DNA from: Immundisolibacterales bacterium
Lineage (GTDB): Bacteria; Pseudomonadota; Gammaproteobacteria; HK1
Assembly (NCBI GenBank): GCA_026712715.1
Contig: JAPOPW010000009.1
Coordinates: 124,001-188,000, forward strand
Length of the DNA: 64,000 nucleotides
Direction: 5' to 3'
Both the position numbers and the translations under genes were made by a program. Below the pieces are notes generated by a model. It had not been told where the DNA came from. It saw nothing but the letters and a program-made list of their open reading frames with translations, and made no database searches. Positions 15,435-25,792 of the stretch are shown one piece after another (the first letter of the stretch is position 1; each line of letters starts with the position of its first letter).

Positions 15435-16652
15435 TCAGTTTCCGTCGTTCGACGGACGGACCCGCGTCCGCGCCGCCTCGAGCTCCGCCACCGCGGGGAG
15501 CTTGCGACCCTCGAGAAACTCGAGAAAGGCGCCGCCGCCGGTCGAGATCCGCGAGACCCCCTCCGCCACCCCGAAGGTCTCGATGGCGGCAAGGGTATCG
15601 CCTCCGCCCGCGATCGAGAACGCGGGACTCGCGGCGACCGCCTCGGCGAGTCGTGCGGTCCCCGCCGCGAACGCCCGATGCTCGAAGACGCCCACCGGCC
15701 CGTTCCAGATGATCGTCCCCGCATCCCGGGCGATGCGGGGGAGACGCTCGGCGCTCTCCGGTCCGATGTCGAGGATCATCTCGGCCTCCGTGACCCGGAC
15801 GGCCGGCTTCACCGTGCCGATCGATTCGGCGGAGAGACTCGCCGCGACGACCACGTCGCTCGGAAGCACGATTTCACATCCGTCCCCCGCGGCCCGTTCG
15901 AGAAGCGCGGCGGCGAACGGGACCCGCTTCTCGTCAACGAGCGATGCACCGATCGTGAACCCCGCCGCCGCGAGGAAGGTATTGGCGATTCCACCGCCGA
16001 CGACCAGCCGGTCGACGACCTCGGCGAGGTTCTCGAGGAGCTCGATCTTCCCCGCCACCTTGGCTCCCCCGACCACCGCGACGACCGGGCGGGCCGGACG
16101 ATCGAGGACCCGCCCGAGCGCGTCGAGCTCGGCGGCGAGCAGGGGTCCCGCGCAGGATTCGGGAGCGAAGCGGACGACCCCGGCCGTCGACGCGTGCGCG
16201 CGGTGGGCGGTGCCGAAGGCGTCCATGACGAAGAGGTCGCAGGTCGCGGCCATCCGACGCGCGAGGGGCTCGTCGTTCGACGTCTCCCCCTCGAGGAACC
16301 GAACGTTCTCGGCGAGCAAGAGCTCCCCGGGCGCCGGCGCCGGTCCGGCGTCCGGCCAGTCCGCCGCGAGCGGGACCGGCCGGCCGAGCGCCTCGCCGAG
16401 GCACGCGGCCACCGGCGCCGTGGAATATGCGGGGTCGAACCCTCCGGCGACCGGCCGGCCGAGGTGGGACACGACGGTCACCGCCGCGCCGGCCGCGAGG
16501 GCCTGCTCGAAGGTGGGGATGGAGGCGCGGACCCGGGCCGCGTTCGCGACTCGGCCGCCCGCGAGGGGGACGTTGAGGTCCGCGCGGACGAGCACCCTGC
16601 GCCCCGCGAGGTCCAAGTCTTCCATGCGCGCGAAGTCGGGACCGGCCCGCAT
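15435..16652 (-). CDS. pgk: Phosphoglycerate kinase
   Basis: The 405-residue enzyme transfers phosphate between 1,3-bisphosphoglycerate and ADP. Motifs are RRVLVRADLNVPLAGG (substrate loop, start), VVSHLGRP (about 66), LLLAENVRFLEGE (about 118), VDAFGTAHRAHAST, and AVVGGAKVAGKIELLENL (about 200). The nucleotide loop GPVGVFEHRAFAAGT and GGGDTLAAI followed by STGGGAFLEFLEG close the sequence. ATG 16652 gives nine residues before MEDLDLAG, as in several gammaproteobacterial enzymes; ATG 16625 is the alternative. Gap lies 225 bases upstream and the aldolase 15 bases downstream. Confidence 0.95.
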   Translation of the reverse strand: MRAGPDFARMEDLDLAGRRVLVRADLNVPLAGGRVANAARVRASIPTFEQALAAGAAVTVVSHLGRPVAGGFDPAYSTAPVAACLGEALGRPVPLAADWPDAGPAPAPGELLLAENVRFLEGETSNDEPLARRMAATCDLFVMDAFGTAHRAHASTAGVVRFAPESCAGPLLAAELDALGRVLDRPARPVVAVVGGAKVAGKIELLENLAEVVDRLVVGGGIANTFLAAAGFTIGASLVDEKRVPFAAALLERAAGDGCEIVLPSDVVVAASLSAESIGTVKPAVRVTEAEMILDIGPESAERLPRIARDAGTIIWNGPVGVFEHRAFAAGTARLAEAVAASPAFSIAGGGDTLAAIETFGVAEGVSRISTGGGAFLEFLEGRKLPAVAELEAARTRVRPSNDGN

Positions 16653-16877
16653 CCCTCATCGAGCTCCGTGGCGCGGGCGCCGAGGCGCCCCGGCGATCGG
16701 GCGCAGACCCCTCATCGCGCTGGAGACACGGCCGGCCACCAGTATCCGAACCGGCTCGACCGAGCTCGCTTCGTCACCCCGGCGGGCACGCCGGCGGCGC
16801 GATCCCGGCGACGCGCAGGGTCGGTCCGGCGAATACGGAATGGCAGGGGGAGGCCCGCCATCGGGAACCCCGCCCCG

Positions 16878-17888
16878 TCAGGCATTGACGAAGGCGACCG
16901 TGGTGTCGAGCATCCGGTTGGAGAACCCCCACTCGTTGTCGTACCAGGAGAGCACCTTCACCTGGCTCCCGCCGAGCACCTTGGTGAGCGGCGCCTCGTA
17001 GACCGAGGAGGCCGGGTGGTGGTTGAAGTCCACCGACACGAGCGGCTCGTCGTTGTAGGCGAGGATCCCCGCGAGGGGCCCCTCGGCAGCGGCCCGCATC
17101 ACCTGGTCGATCTCCTCCACGCTCGTGTCCCGGCTCGCGGAGAAGGTGAGGTCCACGAGGGAGACGTTCAGGGTCGGGACGCGGAGCGCGAACCCGTCGA
17201 GACGCCCGGCGAGCTCGGGGAGGACGAGACCGACGGCCGCAGCGGCGCCCGTGCCGGTCGGGATGATCGAGGCCGCGGCCGCCCGCGCCCGCCGGAGATC
17301 GGAGTGGTAGACGTCGTTCAGGCTCTGGTCGTTCGTGTACGCATGGACGGTGGTCATGATTCCGTGCTCGACCCCGATCGCGTCGTGGAGGGGCTTCACC
17401 AGCGGCGCGAGGCAATTGGTGGTGCACGAAGCGTTCGAGATGACCCGGTGGTGCGACTCGAGGATATGGTGGTTGACGCCGTAGACGATGGTCGCGTCCA
17501 CATCCTTGCCGCCCGGCGCGGAGATGATCACCTTCGCCGCTCCGCCCTCGAGGTGGGCGCTCGCCGCCGCCTTGCTCGTGAAGCGCCCGGTGCTCTCGAT
17601 GACGACGTCCACTCCGAGCTCGCCCCACGGGAGCTTCGCGGGGTCGCGTTCCGCAAGGACCCGGATGCGATCGCCGTTGACCACCATCGTGCCGTCCTCG
17701 ACCTCCACCGTGCCCGGGAAGCGGCCGTGCGCCGAGTCGTAGCGCGTGAGGTGAACGTTGGCGTTCGCATCGCCGAGGTCATTGACTGCGACGATCTCGA
17801 TCTCCCCCGTTCGCCCGCTCTCGTAAAGCGCCCGGAGGATGTTCCGCCCGATGCGCCCGTAGCCGTTGATCCCTACCCTTATCGCCAT
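16878..17888 (-). CDS. gap: Glyceraldehyde-3-phosphate dehydrogenase, type I
   Basis: The 336-residue enzyme oxidises glyceraldehyde 3-phosphate to 1,3-bisphosphoglycerate with NAD(P). [11 protein letters not shown] (N-terminus) is the dinucleotide-binding loop, [12 protein letters not shown] holds the catalytic cysteine (about 151), and [12 protein letters not shown] and [13 protein letters not shown] are family signatures. I chose ATG 17888 rather than the upstream frame opening because the protein then starts [11 protein letters not shown] and GGAAGAGAG precedes it. It lies between tkt and pgk, the order found in proteobacteria that group Calvin and glycolytic genes; no RuBisCO is visible here. 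Confidence 0.95.
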   Translation of the reverse strand: MAIRVGINGYGRIGRNILRALYESGRTGEIEIVAVNDLGDANANVHLTRYDSAHGRFPGTVEVEDGTMVVNGDRIRVLAERDPAKLPWGELGVDVVIESTGRFTSKAAASAHLEGGAAKVIISAPGGKDVDATIVYGVNHHILESHHRVISNASCTTNCLAPLVKPLHDAIGVEHGIMTTVHAYTNDQSLNDVYHSDLRRARAAAASIIPTGTGAAAAVGLVLPELAGRLDGFALRVPTLNVSLVDLTFSASRDTSVEEIDQVMRAAAEGPLAGILAYNDEPLVSVDFNHHPASSVYEAPLTKVLGGSQVKVLSWYDNEWGFSNRMLDTTVAFVNA

Positions 17889-18161
17889 TTCTCTCTTCCG
17901 CGAATTGACCGTTGTCTGGTTGAAGACGTGCGCCGGCCCGGCGGGCCGAAGGTTCCGGGCCGGCGGACCGCGTGATGCCGGCCGGTTCACGAGACCGCGA
18001 CCCGTGTCACGCCGTGCTTTCGTTCGTGGGCGGGTTCCTCGTGCCCGGCGCCGCGCGCCGCCGCCCGGCGGAGCTCCAACCTTCCGAGCGCGCGATCAGC
18101 GACCGCGCCGCACCGGCGGAGCGGAGATCCGGCCGCCTCTCAATTCGTGCCTTCTGCGCGG

Positions 18162-20195
18162 CTACGCTCCGGAACCCGCGGCCCGGGAATTCGGAGCCGC
18201 GAAGCGCGCGCGGATTCTCCCCGCCACGGTTTCGGCGACAAGTCCGAAGTGACGGTACACGTCCGCCGCGGGCGCCGACTCGCCGAAGGTGGAAACGCCC
18301 ACGCAAAGTCCGTCGAGCCCGACGTACTTGCGCCAGCCGTCCGGATGCGAAGCTTCGACGGCGACCCGGAGCCCGGCCGCGGGCAGCACCTCGTCCCGGT
18401 ACGCTTCATCCTGCGCGTCGAACACGTCGGTGGACGGCATGGAGACGACCCTCACCGCGTGGCCTTCGCCCGCAAGCGTGGCGGCCGCCTCGACGGCGAG
18501 CCCCACCTCCGATCCGGTCGCGATGATGACCGCGTCGGGTTCGCGCCCCGCCGGTTCCGGCACCAGCACGTAGCCGCCGCGCGGGATTGCTTCGACCTGC
18601 TCGGTCGTCCGCTCCTGGTGCGGGACTCCCTGGCGCGAGAGCAGCAGGCAGACCGGCCCGCCGTCACGCTCGATCGCGTAGCGCCACGCCGCCGCCGTCT
18701 CCACCGTGTCGCAGGGCCGCCACACGGACAGGTTCGGCACCAGCCGGAGCGACGGCGCGTGCTCGACCGCCTGATGGGTCGGGCCGTCCTCGCCGAGGCC
18801 GATCGAGTCGTGGGTCAGAACGAACACGCCCCGCAGCTCCATTAGGGCAGCCATGCGGATCGCGTTCCGGGCGTAGTCCGAGAAGACGAGGAACGTTCCC
18901 GCGTACGGGATGACCCCGCCATGCAGGGCCATGCCGTTCGCAATCGCGCACATCGCGAACTCGCGCACCCCGTAGAAGATGTAGTTGCCGTCCGGGGCAT
19001 CCCGGGCAATCGGCCGCGACCCGGACCACTCCGTCAGGTTCGAACCGGTGAGGTCGGCGGAGCCGCCGACGAGCTCCGGCAAGTGGGGCGCGAAGTGCTC
19101 GAGGGCAATCTGGGACGCCTTGCGGGTGGCGACGACCGCACCCTCGCGCGCGATGTCGGCGATTGCCGCTTCGCTCGTGCTCCTCCAGTCGGCGGGAAGC
19201 GCGCCGGAGAACCGCCGCTCGAGCTCCGCACCAGGATCCGGGTACGCAGCCCGATACGCCTCCATGCGCGCGCGCCAATCGGTTTCGAGCGAGGCGCCCC
19301 GGGTCCGCGCATCCCAACCGGCCCGGACGTCGTCCGGCACCTCGAAGGGGGGATGGGGCCAGCCCATCGCCGCGCGCGCACCGGCCACCTCGTCCGCCCC
19401 GAGCGGCGCGCCGTGGGTGGACGCGGTGCCTGCCTTGGTGGGCGCGCCCCAGCCGATGGTGGTCCGGCAGCACAGGAGGCTCGGCCGATCGGAATCGGCA
19501 TGCGCCGCCGCGATGGCCGCATCCACCGCCCCCGGGTCGTGGCCGTCGACGTCGCGGACCACCTGCCAGCCGTAGGCCTCGAAGCGGGCGGGGGTGTCGT
19601 CGGTAAACCAGTTACCCACCTCGCCGTCGATCGAGATTCCGTTATCGTCGTAGAACACGATGAGCTTGCCGAGTCCGAGGGTCCCCGCAAGCGAGCAGGC
19701 CTCGTGCGAGATCCCTTCCATCAGGCACCCGTCCCCCGTGAAGACGTAAGTGCGATGGTCGACGACGTCGTGGCCCGGCCGGTTGAAGCGGGCCGCGAGC
19801 GCGCGCTCCGTGATGGCCATCCCCACCGCGTTGGCGAGCCCCTGCCCGAGCGGACCGGTGGTGGTCTCCACCCCCGGGGTCAGGCGGAACTCCGGGTGTC
19901 CGGCGGTACGCGAATGGAGCTGGCGGAAGTTCTCGAGCTCCACCATCGGAAGGTCGTAGCCCGCGAGGTGCAGCAGGGCGTAGACGAGCATCGAGCCGTG
20001 ACCGTTCGAGACCACGAACCGGTCCCGGTCCGGCCACGCGGGATTGGCGGGGTTGTGGCGCAGGTGGCCGTTCCAGAGCACCTCCGCGATGTCCGCCATC
20101 CCCATCGGCATCCCGGGATGGCCGGACTTCGCGCGCTCGACCGCGTCCATCGCGAGCGCGCGCACCGCGTTCGCGAGCTGCCGGCGCGCGGGCAC
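18162..20195 (-). CDS. tkt: Transketolase
   Basis: This thiamine-diphosphate enzyme transfers two-carbon units between ketose and aldose phosphates in the pentose phosphate or Calvin routes. It contains [20 protein letters not shown] at the start, [45 protein letters not shown] (TPP/metal motif), [28 protein letters not shown] and [14 protein letters not shown] prefer the GTG at 20195 (677 codons), because GAGG lies 11 bases upstream and the protein then begins as E. coli TktA does. The frame also opens at a TTG at 20270. The xsc-like gene lies 77 bases upstream and gap 273 bases downstream, all on one strand. Confidence 0.93.
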   Translation of the reverse strand: MPARRQLANAVRALAMDAVERAKSGHPGMPMGMADIAEVLWNGHLRHNPANPAWPDRDRFVVSNGHGSMLVYALLHLAGYDLPMVELENFRQLHSRTAGHPEFRLTPGVETTTGPLGQGLANAVGMAITERALAARFNRPGHDVVDHRTYVFTGDGCLMEGISHEACSLAGTLGLGKLIVFYDDNGISIDGEVGNWFTDDTPARFEAYGWQVVRDVDGHDPGAVDAAIAAAHADSDRPSLLCCRTTIGWGAPTKAGTASTHGAPLGADEVAGARAAMGWPHPPFEVPDDVRAGWDARTRGASLETDWRARMEAYRAAYPDPGAELERRFSGALPADWRSTSEAAIADIAREGAVVATRKASQIALEHFAPHLPELVGGSADLTGSNLTEWSGSRPIARDAPDGNYIFYGVREFAMCAIANGMALHGGVIPYAGTFLVFSDYARNAIRMAALMELRGVFVLTHDSIGLGEDGPTHQAVEHAPSLRLVPNLSVWRPCDTVETAAAWRYAIERDGGPVCLLLSRQGVPHQERTTEQVEAIPRGGYVLVPEPAGREPDAVIIATGSEVGLAVEAAATLAGEGHAVRVVSMPSTDVFDAQDEAYRDEVLPAAGLRVAVEASHPDGWRKYVGLDGLCVGVSTFGESAPAADVYRHFGLVAETVAGRIRARFAAPNSRAAGSGA

Positions 20196-20272
20196 GGAAC
20201 GGCTCGCCTCATCCGCCGCCGCAGCGCGGGGAGTCCCGTTGGCGCCCACCGTACGCGATGCCGCCGGCAACT

Positions 20273-22039
20273 CTACTGGGGCCGCATGTCGGCGCGGTCG
20301 ATGCCTGCGACGACGTTCGGCTTCTTCATCGCGTCGCGACGGAACGGCTCGCCGAGCTCCTGGTTCAGGATGACCTCGATGAACGTGGTGACCCCGCGCT
20401 CTTGCGCCGCGCAGGACTCCGCGAGCGCGGCGGTCAGCTCATCCATGGTCTCGACCGCAACCCCCTTCACCCCGCAGGCCTCCGCGACCTTCGCGTAGCT
20501 CAGGTCGGGATTGAGCTCGGTGCCGACGAAATTGTTGTCGTACCAGAGGGTCGTGTTCCGCTTTTCCGCGCCCCACTGGTAGTTGCGAAAGATGATCATG
20601 GTGATCGACGGCCAGTCCGCCCGCCCGCAGGTGGTCATCTCGTTCATGGAGATGCCGAACGCGCCGTCGCCCGCGAAACCGACGACCGGCACATCCGGGC
20701 AGCCGATCTTGGCCCCGAGGATGGCGGGGAAACCGTAGCCGCAGGGCCCGAAGAGGCCGGGGGCGAGGTACTTGCGCCCCTCCTCGAACGTCGGGTAGGC
20801 GTTGCCGATCGCGCAGTTGTTGCCGATGTCGGAGGAGATGATCGCGTCGCGCGGGAGGCCGGCCTGAATGGCGCGCCAAGCCATCCGCGCCGACATCCGG
20901 TCGGGCTCGTTCGCGCGGGCGTCCGCGTTCCAGGTCGTTCCCGGGTCGTCGTCCTCATGGTCCATGCTCGAGAGAGTCTGGAGCCACGCCGAGCGGGTGC
21001 GATGCACGGTGGCCCGGCGCTCCTCCCGGCCGGCGTCGCCCGCGGTGTCGGAAAGCGCGTCGAGGAGCTGGCCCGACACTTTCTTCGCGTCGCCGCAGAT
21101 CCCGACCGTCACCTTCTTGGTGAGGCCGATCCGGTCCGGGTTCAATTCCACCTGGATGATCGCCGCCTTCGCCGGCCAATAGTCGATGCCGTAGCCGGGG
21201 AGGGTCGAGAAGGGGTTCAGGCGGGTACCGAGGGCGAGCACCACGTCGGCCTGCGCGATGAGCTCCATCGCCGCCTTGGAGCCGTTGTAGCCGAGGGGAC
21301 CGACCGCGAGCGGATGGGAGCCAGGGAAGCTGTCGTTGTGCTGGTAGCCCGAGCACACGGGCGCGTCGAGGCGCTCGGCGAGGGCCCGGCACTCGTCGAT
21401 CGCGTCGCCGATGACGACCCCGCCGCCGGACAGAATCACCGGGAAGCGCGCCTCGGAGAGCAACCGCGCAGCCTCCGCGACCGCTCCGTCCCCGCCCGCC
21501 GAGCGCTCGAGGCGCACGATCGGCGGCAGCTCGACGTCGACCTCCTGGGTCCAGAGATCGCGCGGGAGGTTGATCTGGGCCGGGGCGGAGCGGCGCACCG
21601 CGTTCTCGATCACCCGATTCAGCACCTCGGCCACCCGCGACGCGTCGCGCACCTCTTCCTGGTAGCAGACCATCTCTTCGAAAAGAGCCATCTGCTCCAC
21701 TTCCTGGAAGCCACCCTGTCCAATGGTCTTGTTGGCCGCCTGGGGAGTCACCAGGAGCATCGGCGTATGGTTCCAGTACGCGGTCTTGACCGGGGTCACG
21801 AGGTTGGTGATTCCGGGGCCGTTCTGACCGATGCACATCGCAATCTTGCCGGTGGCGCGGGTGTAGCCGTCGCACATGAAGCCCGCGTTGCCCTCGTGGG
21901 CGACGTCCCAGAAGGTGATTCCGGCCTTGGGAAAGAGGTCCGAGATCGGCATGAAGGCGGATCCGATGATGCCGAACACGTGCTCGATACCATGCCGCTG
22001 CATGACCTTCACGAAGGCTTCTTCAGTCGTCATTCTCAC
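20273..22039 (-). CDS. xsc: Sulfoacetaldehyde acetyltransferase (Xsc)-like TPP enzyme
   Basis: The 588-residue acetolactate-synthase-fold enzyme has [19 protein letters not shown] (about 24-42) with the AHEGNA glutamate, [32 protein letters not shown], and [15 protein letters not shown] with [10 protein letters not shown] as the TPP-binding block. The GSAFM and QNGPGI variants are what I associate with Xsc, which converts sulfoacetaldehyde plus phosphate into acetyl phosphate and sulfite. The role follows from family resemblance only; no sulfonate transporter, taurine gene or pta is visible nearby. GTG 2039 of the last kilobase (22039) has an AAGGGG site nine bases before it; ATG 22033 is the alternative. 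tkt follows 77 bases downstream. Confidence 0.8.
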   Translation of the reverse strand: MRMTTEEAFVKVMQRHGIEHVFGIIGSAFMPISDLFPKAGITFWDVAHEGNAGFMCDGYTRATGKIAMCIGQNGPGITNLVTPVKTAYWNHTPMLLVTPQAANKTIGQGGFQEVEQMALFEEMVCYQEEVRDASRVAEVLNRVIENAVRRSAPAQINLPRDLWTQEVDVELPPIVRLERSAGGDGAVAEAARLLSEARFPVILSGGGVVIGDAIDECRALAERLDAPVCSGYQHNDSFPGSHPLAVGPLGYNGSKAAMELIAQADVVLALGTRLNPFSTLPGYGIDYWPAKAAIIQVELNPDRIGLTKKVTVGICGDAKKVSGQLLDALSDTAGDAGREERRATVHRTRSAWLQTLSSMDHEDDDPGTTWNADARANEPDRMSARMAWRAIQAGLPRDAIISSDIGNNCAIGNAYPTFEEGRKYLAPGLFGPCGYGFPAILGAKIGCPDVPVVGFAGDGAFGISMNEMTTCGRADWPSITMIIFRNYQWGAEKRNTTLWYDNNFVGTELNPDLSYAKVAEACGVKGVAVETMDELTAALAESCAAQERGVTTFIEVILNQELGEPFRRDAMKKPNVVAGIDRADMRPQ

Positions 22040-22409
22040 CGGAGCTCACCCCTTCATCGTTCCCTTCCCGAGCCACGCCCGCGCGCGCCCCGTACCGGCG
22101 GCGGATGTTATCACTCCGGGGGGCCGATCGTCCGGCCGCGGACCGCGCACGCGGGCCGTCGAGGAGTGGCGGAACCGTACCTGGCGGCCCGGGTCGCGGT
22201 GCGCGCGGAGCGGCTCGCTTCAGGCTGCGGAGTCGGGACGGGCTGCCGCTTCGATCCGCCGGCGGGGGGCCTCGCGGGCGACGCTACCGACGTGCGGCCG
22301 GCCGCGTGCTCGCCCCGCACGGCGGTCGGCGGTTTCGGGCCCGGGCGAGCGGGCACAATCGGCACGCGACGGCGGGCGAAGGCAGCCACGCCGCCGCCGC
22401 GGGCTTCGT
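22040..22409. other. Gene-free stretch upstream of xsc
   Basis: These 370 very GC-rich bases separate arsI from xsc, both on the minus strand. I see no frame with family resemblance, no tRNA and no convincing hairpin. The part near 22050-22110 should hold the xsc promoter, but no clear -35/-10 pair stands out. Confidence 0.5.
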
Positions 22410-22886
22410 TCAGTCCGGGGTGGATGCTGGTCCCACGCCGGGGCAGCACTCGGCATCGTTCCGTTCGTGCGTGCGCCCCGCGCCGGCGCCGACAGAAGAG
22501 GGGGCGGGGGCGGGAAACAGAGCGTCGGTGTCGTCCGTGATCCGGTACCACTCCCAGCGCAGCCCCTCGGGCTCGGTGGCCCAGACCTTGTTCTGGGTGG
22601 CGTGGCAGCAACGGGTCTCGGATTCGATCAGGTGGTCGATGCCGGCGGTCTCCAGGCGCTTGGTCGCGGCGGCGACGTCTTCCTCGTCGAACACTTCCAC
22701 GCCGAGGTGGTTGATGCGCTCGGGAGCGCCCGGACGCTCGAACAGCACGAGCTTGAGGGGCGGGTTGTCGATGGCGAAATTGGCATAGCCGGGCTTGCGC
22801 TTGTGGACCGGCGCCGCGAACATCTTCGAGTAGAACTCGATGGCCTTTTCCAGGTCGTCAACGTTGAGGGCGAGCTGGACACGCAT
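22410..22886 (-). CDS. arsI: ArsI/CadI-family dioxygenase-like protein (C-As lyase)
   Basis: The 158-residue vicinal-oxygen-chelate protein begins MRVQLALNVDDLEKAIEFYS. It has NHLGVEVFDEEDV in the middle and ESETRCCHATQNKVWATEPEG, with the adjacent cysteine pair that binds trivalent arsenicals in ArsI, followed by the metal-ligand glutamate in WEWYR. ArsI cleaves the carbon-arsenic bond of methylarsenite and aromatic arsenicals. I chose ATG 22886, because the upstream extension reads as arginine-rich shadow sequence. It starts 11 bases after arsR, so the two form an operon. About 30 residues after WYRITDDTDALF are low-complexity and may be a non-conserved tail. Confidence 0.88.
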   Translation of the reverse strand: MRVQLALNVDDLEKAIEFYSKMFAAPVHKRKPGYANFAIDNPPLKLVLFERPGAPERINHLGVEVFDEEDVAAATKRLETAGIDHLIESETRCCHATQNKVWATEPEGLRWEWYRITDDTDALFPAPAPSSVGAGAGRTHERNDAECCPGVGPASTPD

Positions 22887-22897
22887 GATCGTTCTCC

Positions 22898-23206
22898 TTA
22901 GACATCGGGTGCATCGCAGCCGGCACCCCGGCAGCAGTTCTCGGTGAGGAAGCGCAGCAATTCCTCCATACGCGGAAAGTCGGCGGCGTAGACGACGGTG
23001 CGACCCTTGCGGGCGCGCCACACCATGCCGGCGTCATTCAGCGCCTTGAGGTGAAAGGAAAGGGACGCCGCCGGGAGGTCGAGAGCGGCGGCGATGGCTC
23101 CGGCCGGGAGGCCTTCCGGTCCACGCTCGACCAGCAGCCGGAACACGTCGAGGCGGGTCTCCTGAGCCAGCGCGCCGAGGGCGGCGATTGCGGACTTCGT
23201 TTCCAT
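22898..23206 (-). CDS. arsR: ArsR/SmtB-family transcriptional repressor
   Basis: The 102-residue winged-helix repressor contains ALAQETRLDVFRLLVERGPEG, the recognition region LDLPAASLSFHLKALNDAGM and the wing RKGRTVVYAAD. The C-terminus ENCCRGAGC carries three cysteines that could form the As(III) site, as in ArsR types with C-terminal sensor cysteines. It would repress its own operon with arsI until arsenite or an organoarsenical binds. The ATG at 23206 lies within a nested inverted repeat, its probable operator. Confidence 0.9.
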   Translation of the reverse strand: METKSAIAALGALAQETRLDVFRLLVERGPEGLPAGAIAAALDLPAASLSFHLKALNDAGMVWRARKGRTVVYAADFPRMEELLRFLTENCCRGAGCDAPDV

Positions 23207-23232
23207 ATTTCCACCATAATGGAATAATGGAA
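23201..23232 (-). promoter_or_regulatory. Nested ArsR operator overlapping the arsR start codon
   Basis: Two TTCCA half-sites (23201-23205 and 23209-23213) are mirrored by two TGGAA half-sites (23220-23224 and 23228-23232). Both pairs have an 8-base pitch, giving exact dyad symmetry. The site spans the arsR ATG and its 5' side in locally AT-rich DNA. Such symmetry at an arsR start is best explained as the ArsR binding site. Confidence 0.65.
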
Positions 23233-23308
23233 AGAATACAACCCATCCGCCCGTAGCCGGCCCGCGCCCTCGACCGCTGCGACGCCGGCCACGATTGCAG
23301 CCGTACGA

Positions 23309-24430
23309 TCAACTGAGCGCGCTCACCACGCGCTCCTGGAAGCTTCGCACCGCCTCCTCCCACACCGGCGACAGCACGCCTCCTCCCGCGGCCACTTCGG
23401 AGACCCGCCCTTGCTGGAGCCGCTCGAGCATCGCGTGGTCCTCCGCATGCACCCCTCGCCAGAGCTTCGTCAGCTCCTCCGCACGCGCGTCCGACTCCAG
23501 CCGCGATTCCGGGCCGAGGCGGTAGATCGCGCGGCGCTGCACGGTGCGGTCCGGGGCCAGAGGCACGTTGAGCTGCACGCCGATCTCGTCCGGGAGATAG
23601 AGCCCGAACACGAAGTTGGGGAACAGGGTGAGATAGCGGGAGTCCGCCGCCAACGTGTCTTCCCGCGTCGCCTCGCCGGAAACGTCGACGGCGCATCCGA
23701 GACAGCCCCGGTCACTCACGGTGTAGTGGTCGATAAGAGGCTGCTCGGTGGTCGTCGCGTGCACGAACTGGACGTGATAGGGCTCGATGAAGTTCTCCAC
23801 AATGAGCTTCCAGTTCGCTGCCACCTCGCCGAAGTCGATGGTGACGACGTGGCGGGCTCGGGAGAGGTCGACGCCCTCGAGCCGATTCCGGAGCGGGGCG
23901 ACGAACTCGTCGAGCGGCGGCGCGGAGCCGCTCAGGTTGACGAAGATCCAGTCGTGCCACGTCTCCGACCGCACCGGGACGAGTCCGTGCCGCCCGCGGT
24001 CGAAGCCGGGCGGCACCGCGCGGGGCTCGCGCCCGCCGAAGTAGGGGGTGACGTGAAGCACGCCGTCGAGTCCGTAGGTCCAGGAGTGGTAGGGGCACCG
24101 GATTGCCCGGCCGACGTTTCCGGGCGTGTCGACGAGCTTGAGGTTCCGGTGGCGGCACACGTTGTGGAAGGCCCGGACCCGGAGCTCCGGATCGCGAACG
24201 AGGAGGAGGGGCCGGCCCGCCACGGTAACCGGGGTGATGTCGCCGGGCCGCGAAAGCTCGTGCGCGAAGCCGGCGAAGACCCACGAATCGGCGAAGATCC
24301 TCTCGTTCTCGAGCGCGAGGAACGCCTCGCTCGTGTAGGCCGCGCCCGGCAGGCCGGAAGCCACCGGGCCCCCGGCCTCGAACGCGGCGAGCGTCTCGGC
24401 CCCCAGAATGGATTGCAGCGATTCACTCAT
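23309..24430 (-). CDS. Rieske-type ring-hydroxylating oxygenase, alpha subunit
   Basis: The 373-residue protein has the Rieske [2Fe-2S] ligands in CRHRNLKL and CPYHSWTYG (C-x-H, x about 17, C-x2-H, about residues 92-115). The mononuclear iron site follows in NWKLIVENFIEPYHVQFVH (about 205-224). The overall form matches the glycine betaine, choline, carnitine and phthalate oxygenase superfamily, which needs a separate reductase; none is seen next to it. The substrate is unknown. An Lrp-type regulator lies 27 bases upstream on the same strand and may control it. Confidence 0.88.
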   Translation of the reverse strand: MSESLQSILGAETLAAFEAGGPVASGLPGAAYTSEAFLALENERIFADSWVFAGFAHELSRPGDITPVTVAGRPLLLVRDPELRVRAFHNVCRHRNLKLVDTPGNVGRAIRCPYHSWTYGLDGVLHVTPYFGGREPRAVPPGFDRGRHGLVPVRSETWHDWIFVNLSGSAPPLDEFVAPLRNRLEGVDLSRARHVVTIDFGEVAANWKLIVENFIEPYHVQFVHATTTEQPLIDHYTVSDRGCLGCAVDVSGEATREDTLAADSRYLTLFPNFVFGLYLPDEIGVQLNVPLAPDRTVQRRAIYRLGPESRLESDARAEELTKLWRGVHAEDHAMLERLQQGRVSEVAAGGGVLSPVWEEAVRSFQERVVSALS

Positions 24431-24457
24431 GCCCCTCTCCCGAGAGCGGCGGCCGGA

Positions 24458-25000
24458 CTATGGCACGTGGCGCTTGAGCAGGAACTGGTTCTTGAACATG
24501 CCGATCCGGGTCATGACTTCAACGCGGGCGATGTCGGAATGACCGTGGATGTGTTCGTCGAGGAAGCTCGCGAGCTCGGTTTCCTCGTCGCACACCACCT
24601 CGACGAGCAGGTCGAACCGGCCGCTCACCCACATGATGTAGACGACGGCCGGGTGAGACTCGAACCGATGCGCGAGCGCGGCGGGGCCCACTCCGGGCGC
24701 GGTCTTGATGCCGAGCATCGCGTCCGCCTCGTAGTCGACGGCCACCGGGTCGACAACCGCCACGATTCGAAGCATCCCTGCCTCGCGCATCCTGGTCACG
24801 CGATTGCGGACCGTTCCGCCCGACACCCCCAGCTTCTGCCCCATGATGTCGTAGGCGGCTCGTCCGTCGTCCCGCAGGAGACGGATGATCTGCTGGTTGA
24901 GATCGTCGGTGGGAGAGGAGAGCGGAGAGACCCTCCCGGCAGCATCGCCGCCGCCGTGGGCGTCCACTGCCTGCAGTTCACGGACCTTGGATCGGGACAT
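24458..25000 (-). CDS. Lrp/AsnC-family transcriptional regulator
   Basis: The 180-residue protein has an N-terminal helix-turn-helix (about 33-80: DDLNQQIIRLLRDDGRAAYD, LGVSGGTVRNRVTRMREAG). A C-terminal RAM ligand-binding domain follows (about 100-175: VVYIMWVSGRFDLLVEVVCD, VEVMTRIGMFKNQFLLK). These regulators respond to amino acids or related small ligands. The 32 or so residues before DDLNQQ look non-conserved. It lies immediately upstream of the Rieske oxygenase gene and is probably its activator or repressor, by position only. Confidence 0.9.
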   Translation of the reverse strand: MSRSKVRELQAVDAHGGGDAAGRVSPLSSPTDDLNQQIIRLLRDDGRAAYDIMGQKLGVSGGTVRNRVTRMREAGMLRIVAVVDPVAVDYEADAMLGIKTAPGVGPAALAHRFESHPAVVYIMWVSGRFDLLVEVVCDEETELASFLDEHIHGHSDIARVEVMTRIGMFKNQFLLKRHVP

Positions 25001-25716
25001 GGCCTCGACTCTTGGTTCCGGCCGGTATCAAAACTGTACGAAATTGCGGATTTGGAAATCCGTTTTCTATTCTTCTACCGAAGCGTGAGAACCAAGTCAA
25101 CCACATTCACGAACAATCTCGCGTATCCGGTCTGGTGTACAAATCCGAAAACTGAATCGTCAGCCGTCACGGAATCGGAGAAAGCGCTCGACGACTTCGA
25201 AACCTCCGAACCTGGCCGGGGACATCACCGGTTCGGCGCGGACGGGCCGGACGCACCGCTCGGGCACCCGCCCGTGTCCCGCGGGCTGTCGACACGGCCC
25301 GAAGCGAGACCGCATCGCCGGAATCCGTGCGACTCTGCGCCGCCGACAGGATCATCAGCGAGGTCCCTGCGAGCAACCAACCCATCGGTTCAGGCGCCCG
25401 CGCGGCGGACGACACGGCAGGCGCGGCGCCCCTTCATCGCAGGCCGGGCATCGTCGCCGCCAGTCGACCGACTCGTTCGAGCCCTGCCCGCCACGGCAGG
25501 TTCTGCGGCGAAGCACGTGGACGTACCGGTTGTGAGCATTCTCGAGCAGATTGGTTCTTCGCAGGACGATCTGGTCGTACTTGTTCGTGTATCGCGGGAG
25601 GGCAGCCTCGTCGGCCACCGACTCCATACGCAGTGACCGCATGTCCATGGGATGACATCCCGGTGGCACGCGTCAGAGACGATATTGGCTGATTCGATTC
25701 AGGTATCTGTTGTAGT
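25001..25716. other. Largely gene-free region between the Lrp-type regulator and tRNA-Phe
   Basis: The first 170 bases are clearly less GC-rich than the average and probably hold the promoter of the Lrp-type gene. The minus-strand frame at 25355-25669 (104 codons) has a stretch of about 35 codons at 25510-25640 with strong G/C third-position preference (KYDQIVLRRTNLLENAHNRY). It matches no family I know and its second half looks like shadow sequence. It could be a decayed or very short gene. Confidence 0.4.

Positions 25717-25792
<76 letters not shown>

Noticed and set aside
14598..17975. 1125-codon plus-strand open frame
   Set aside because: It is antisense to aldolase, pgk and gap, has no family resemblance, and is an artefact of high-GC codon bias.
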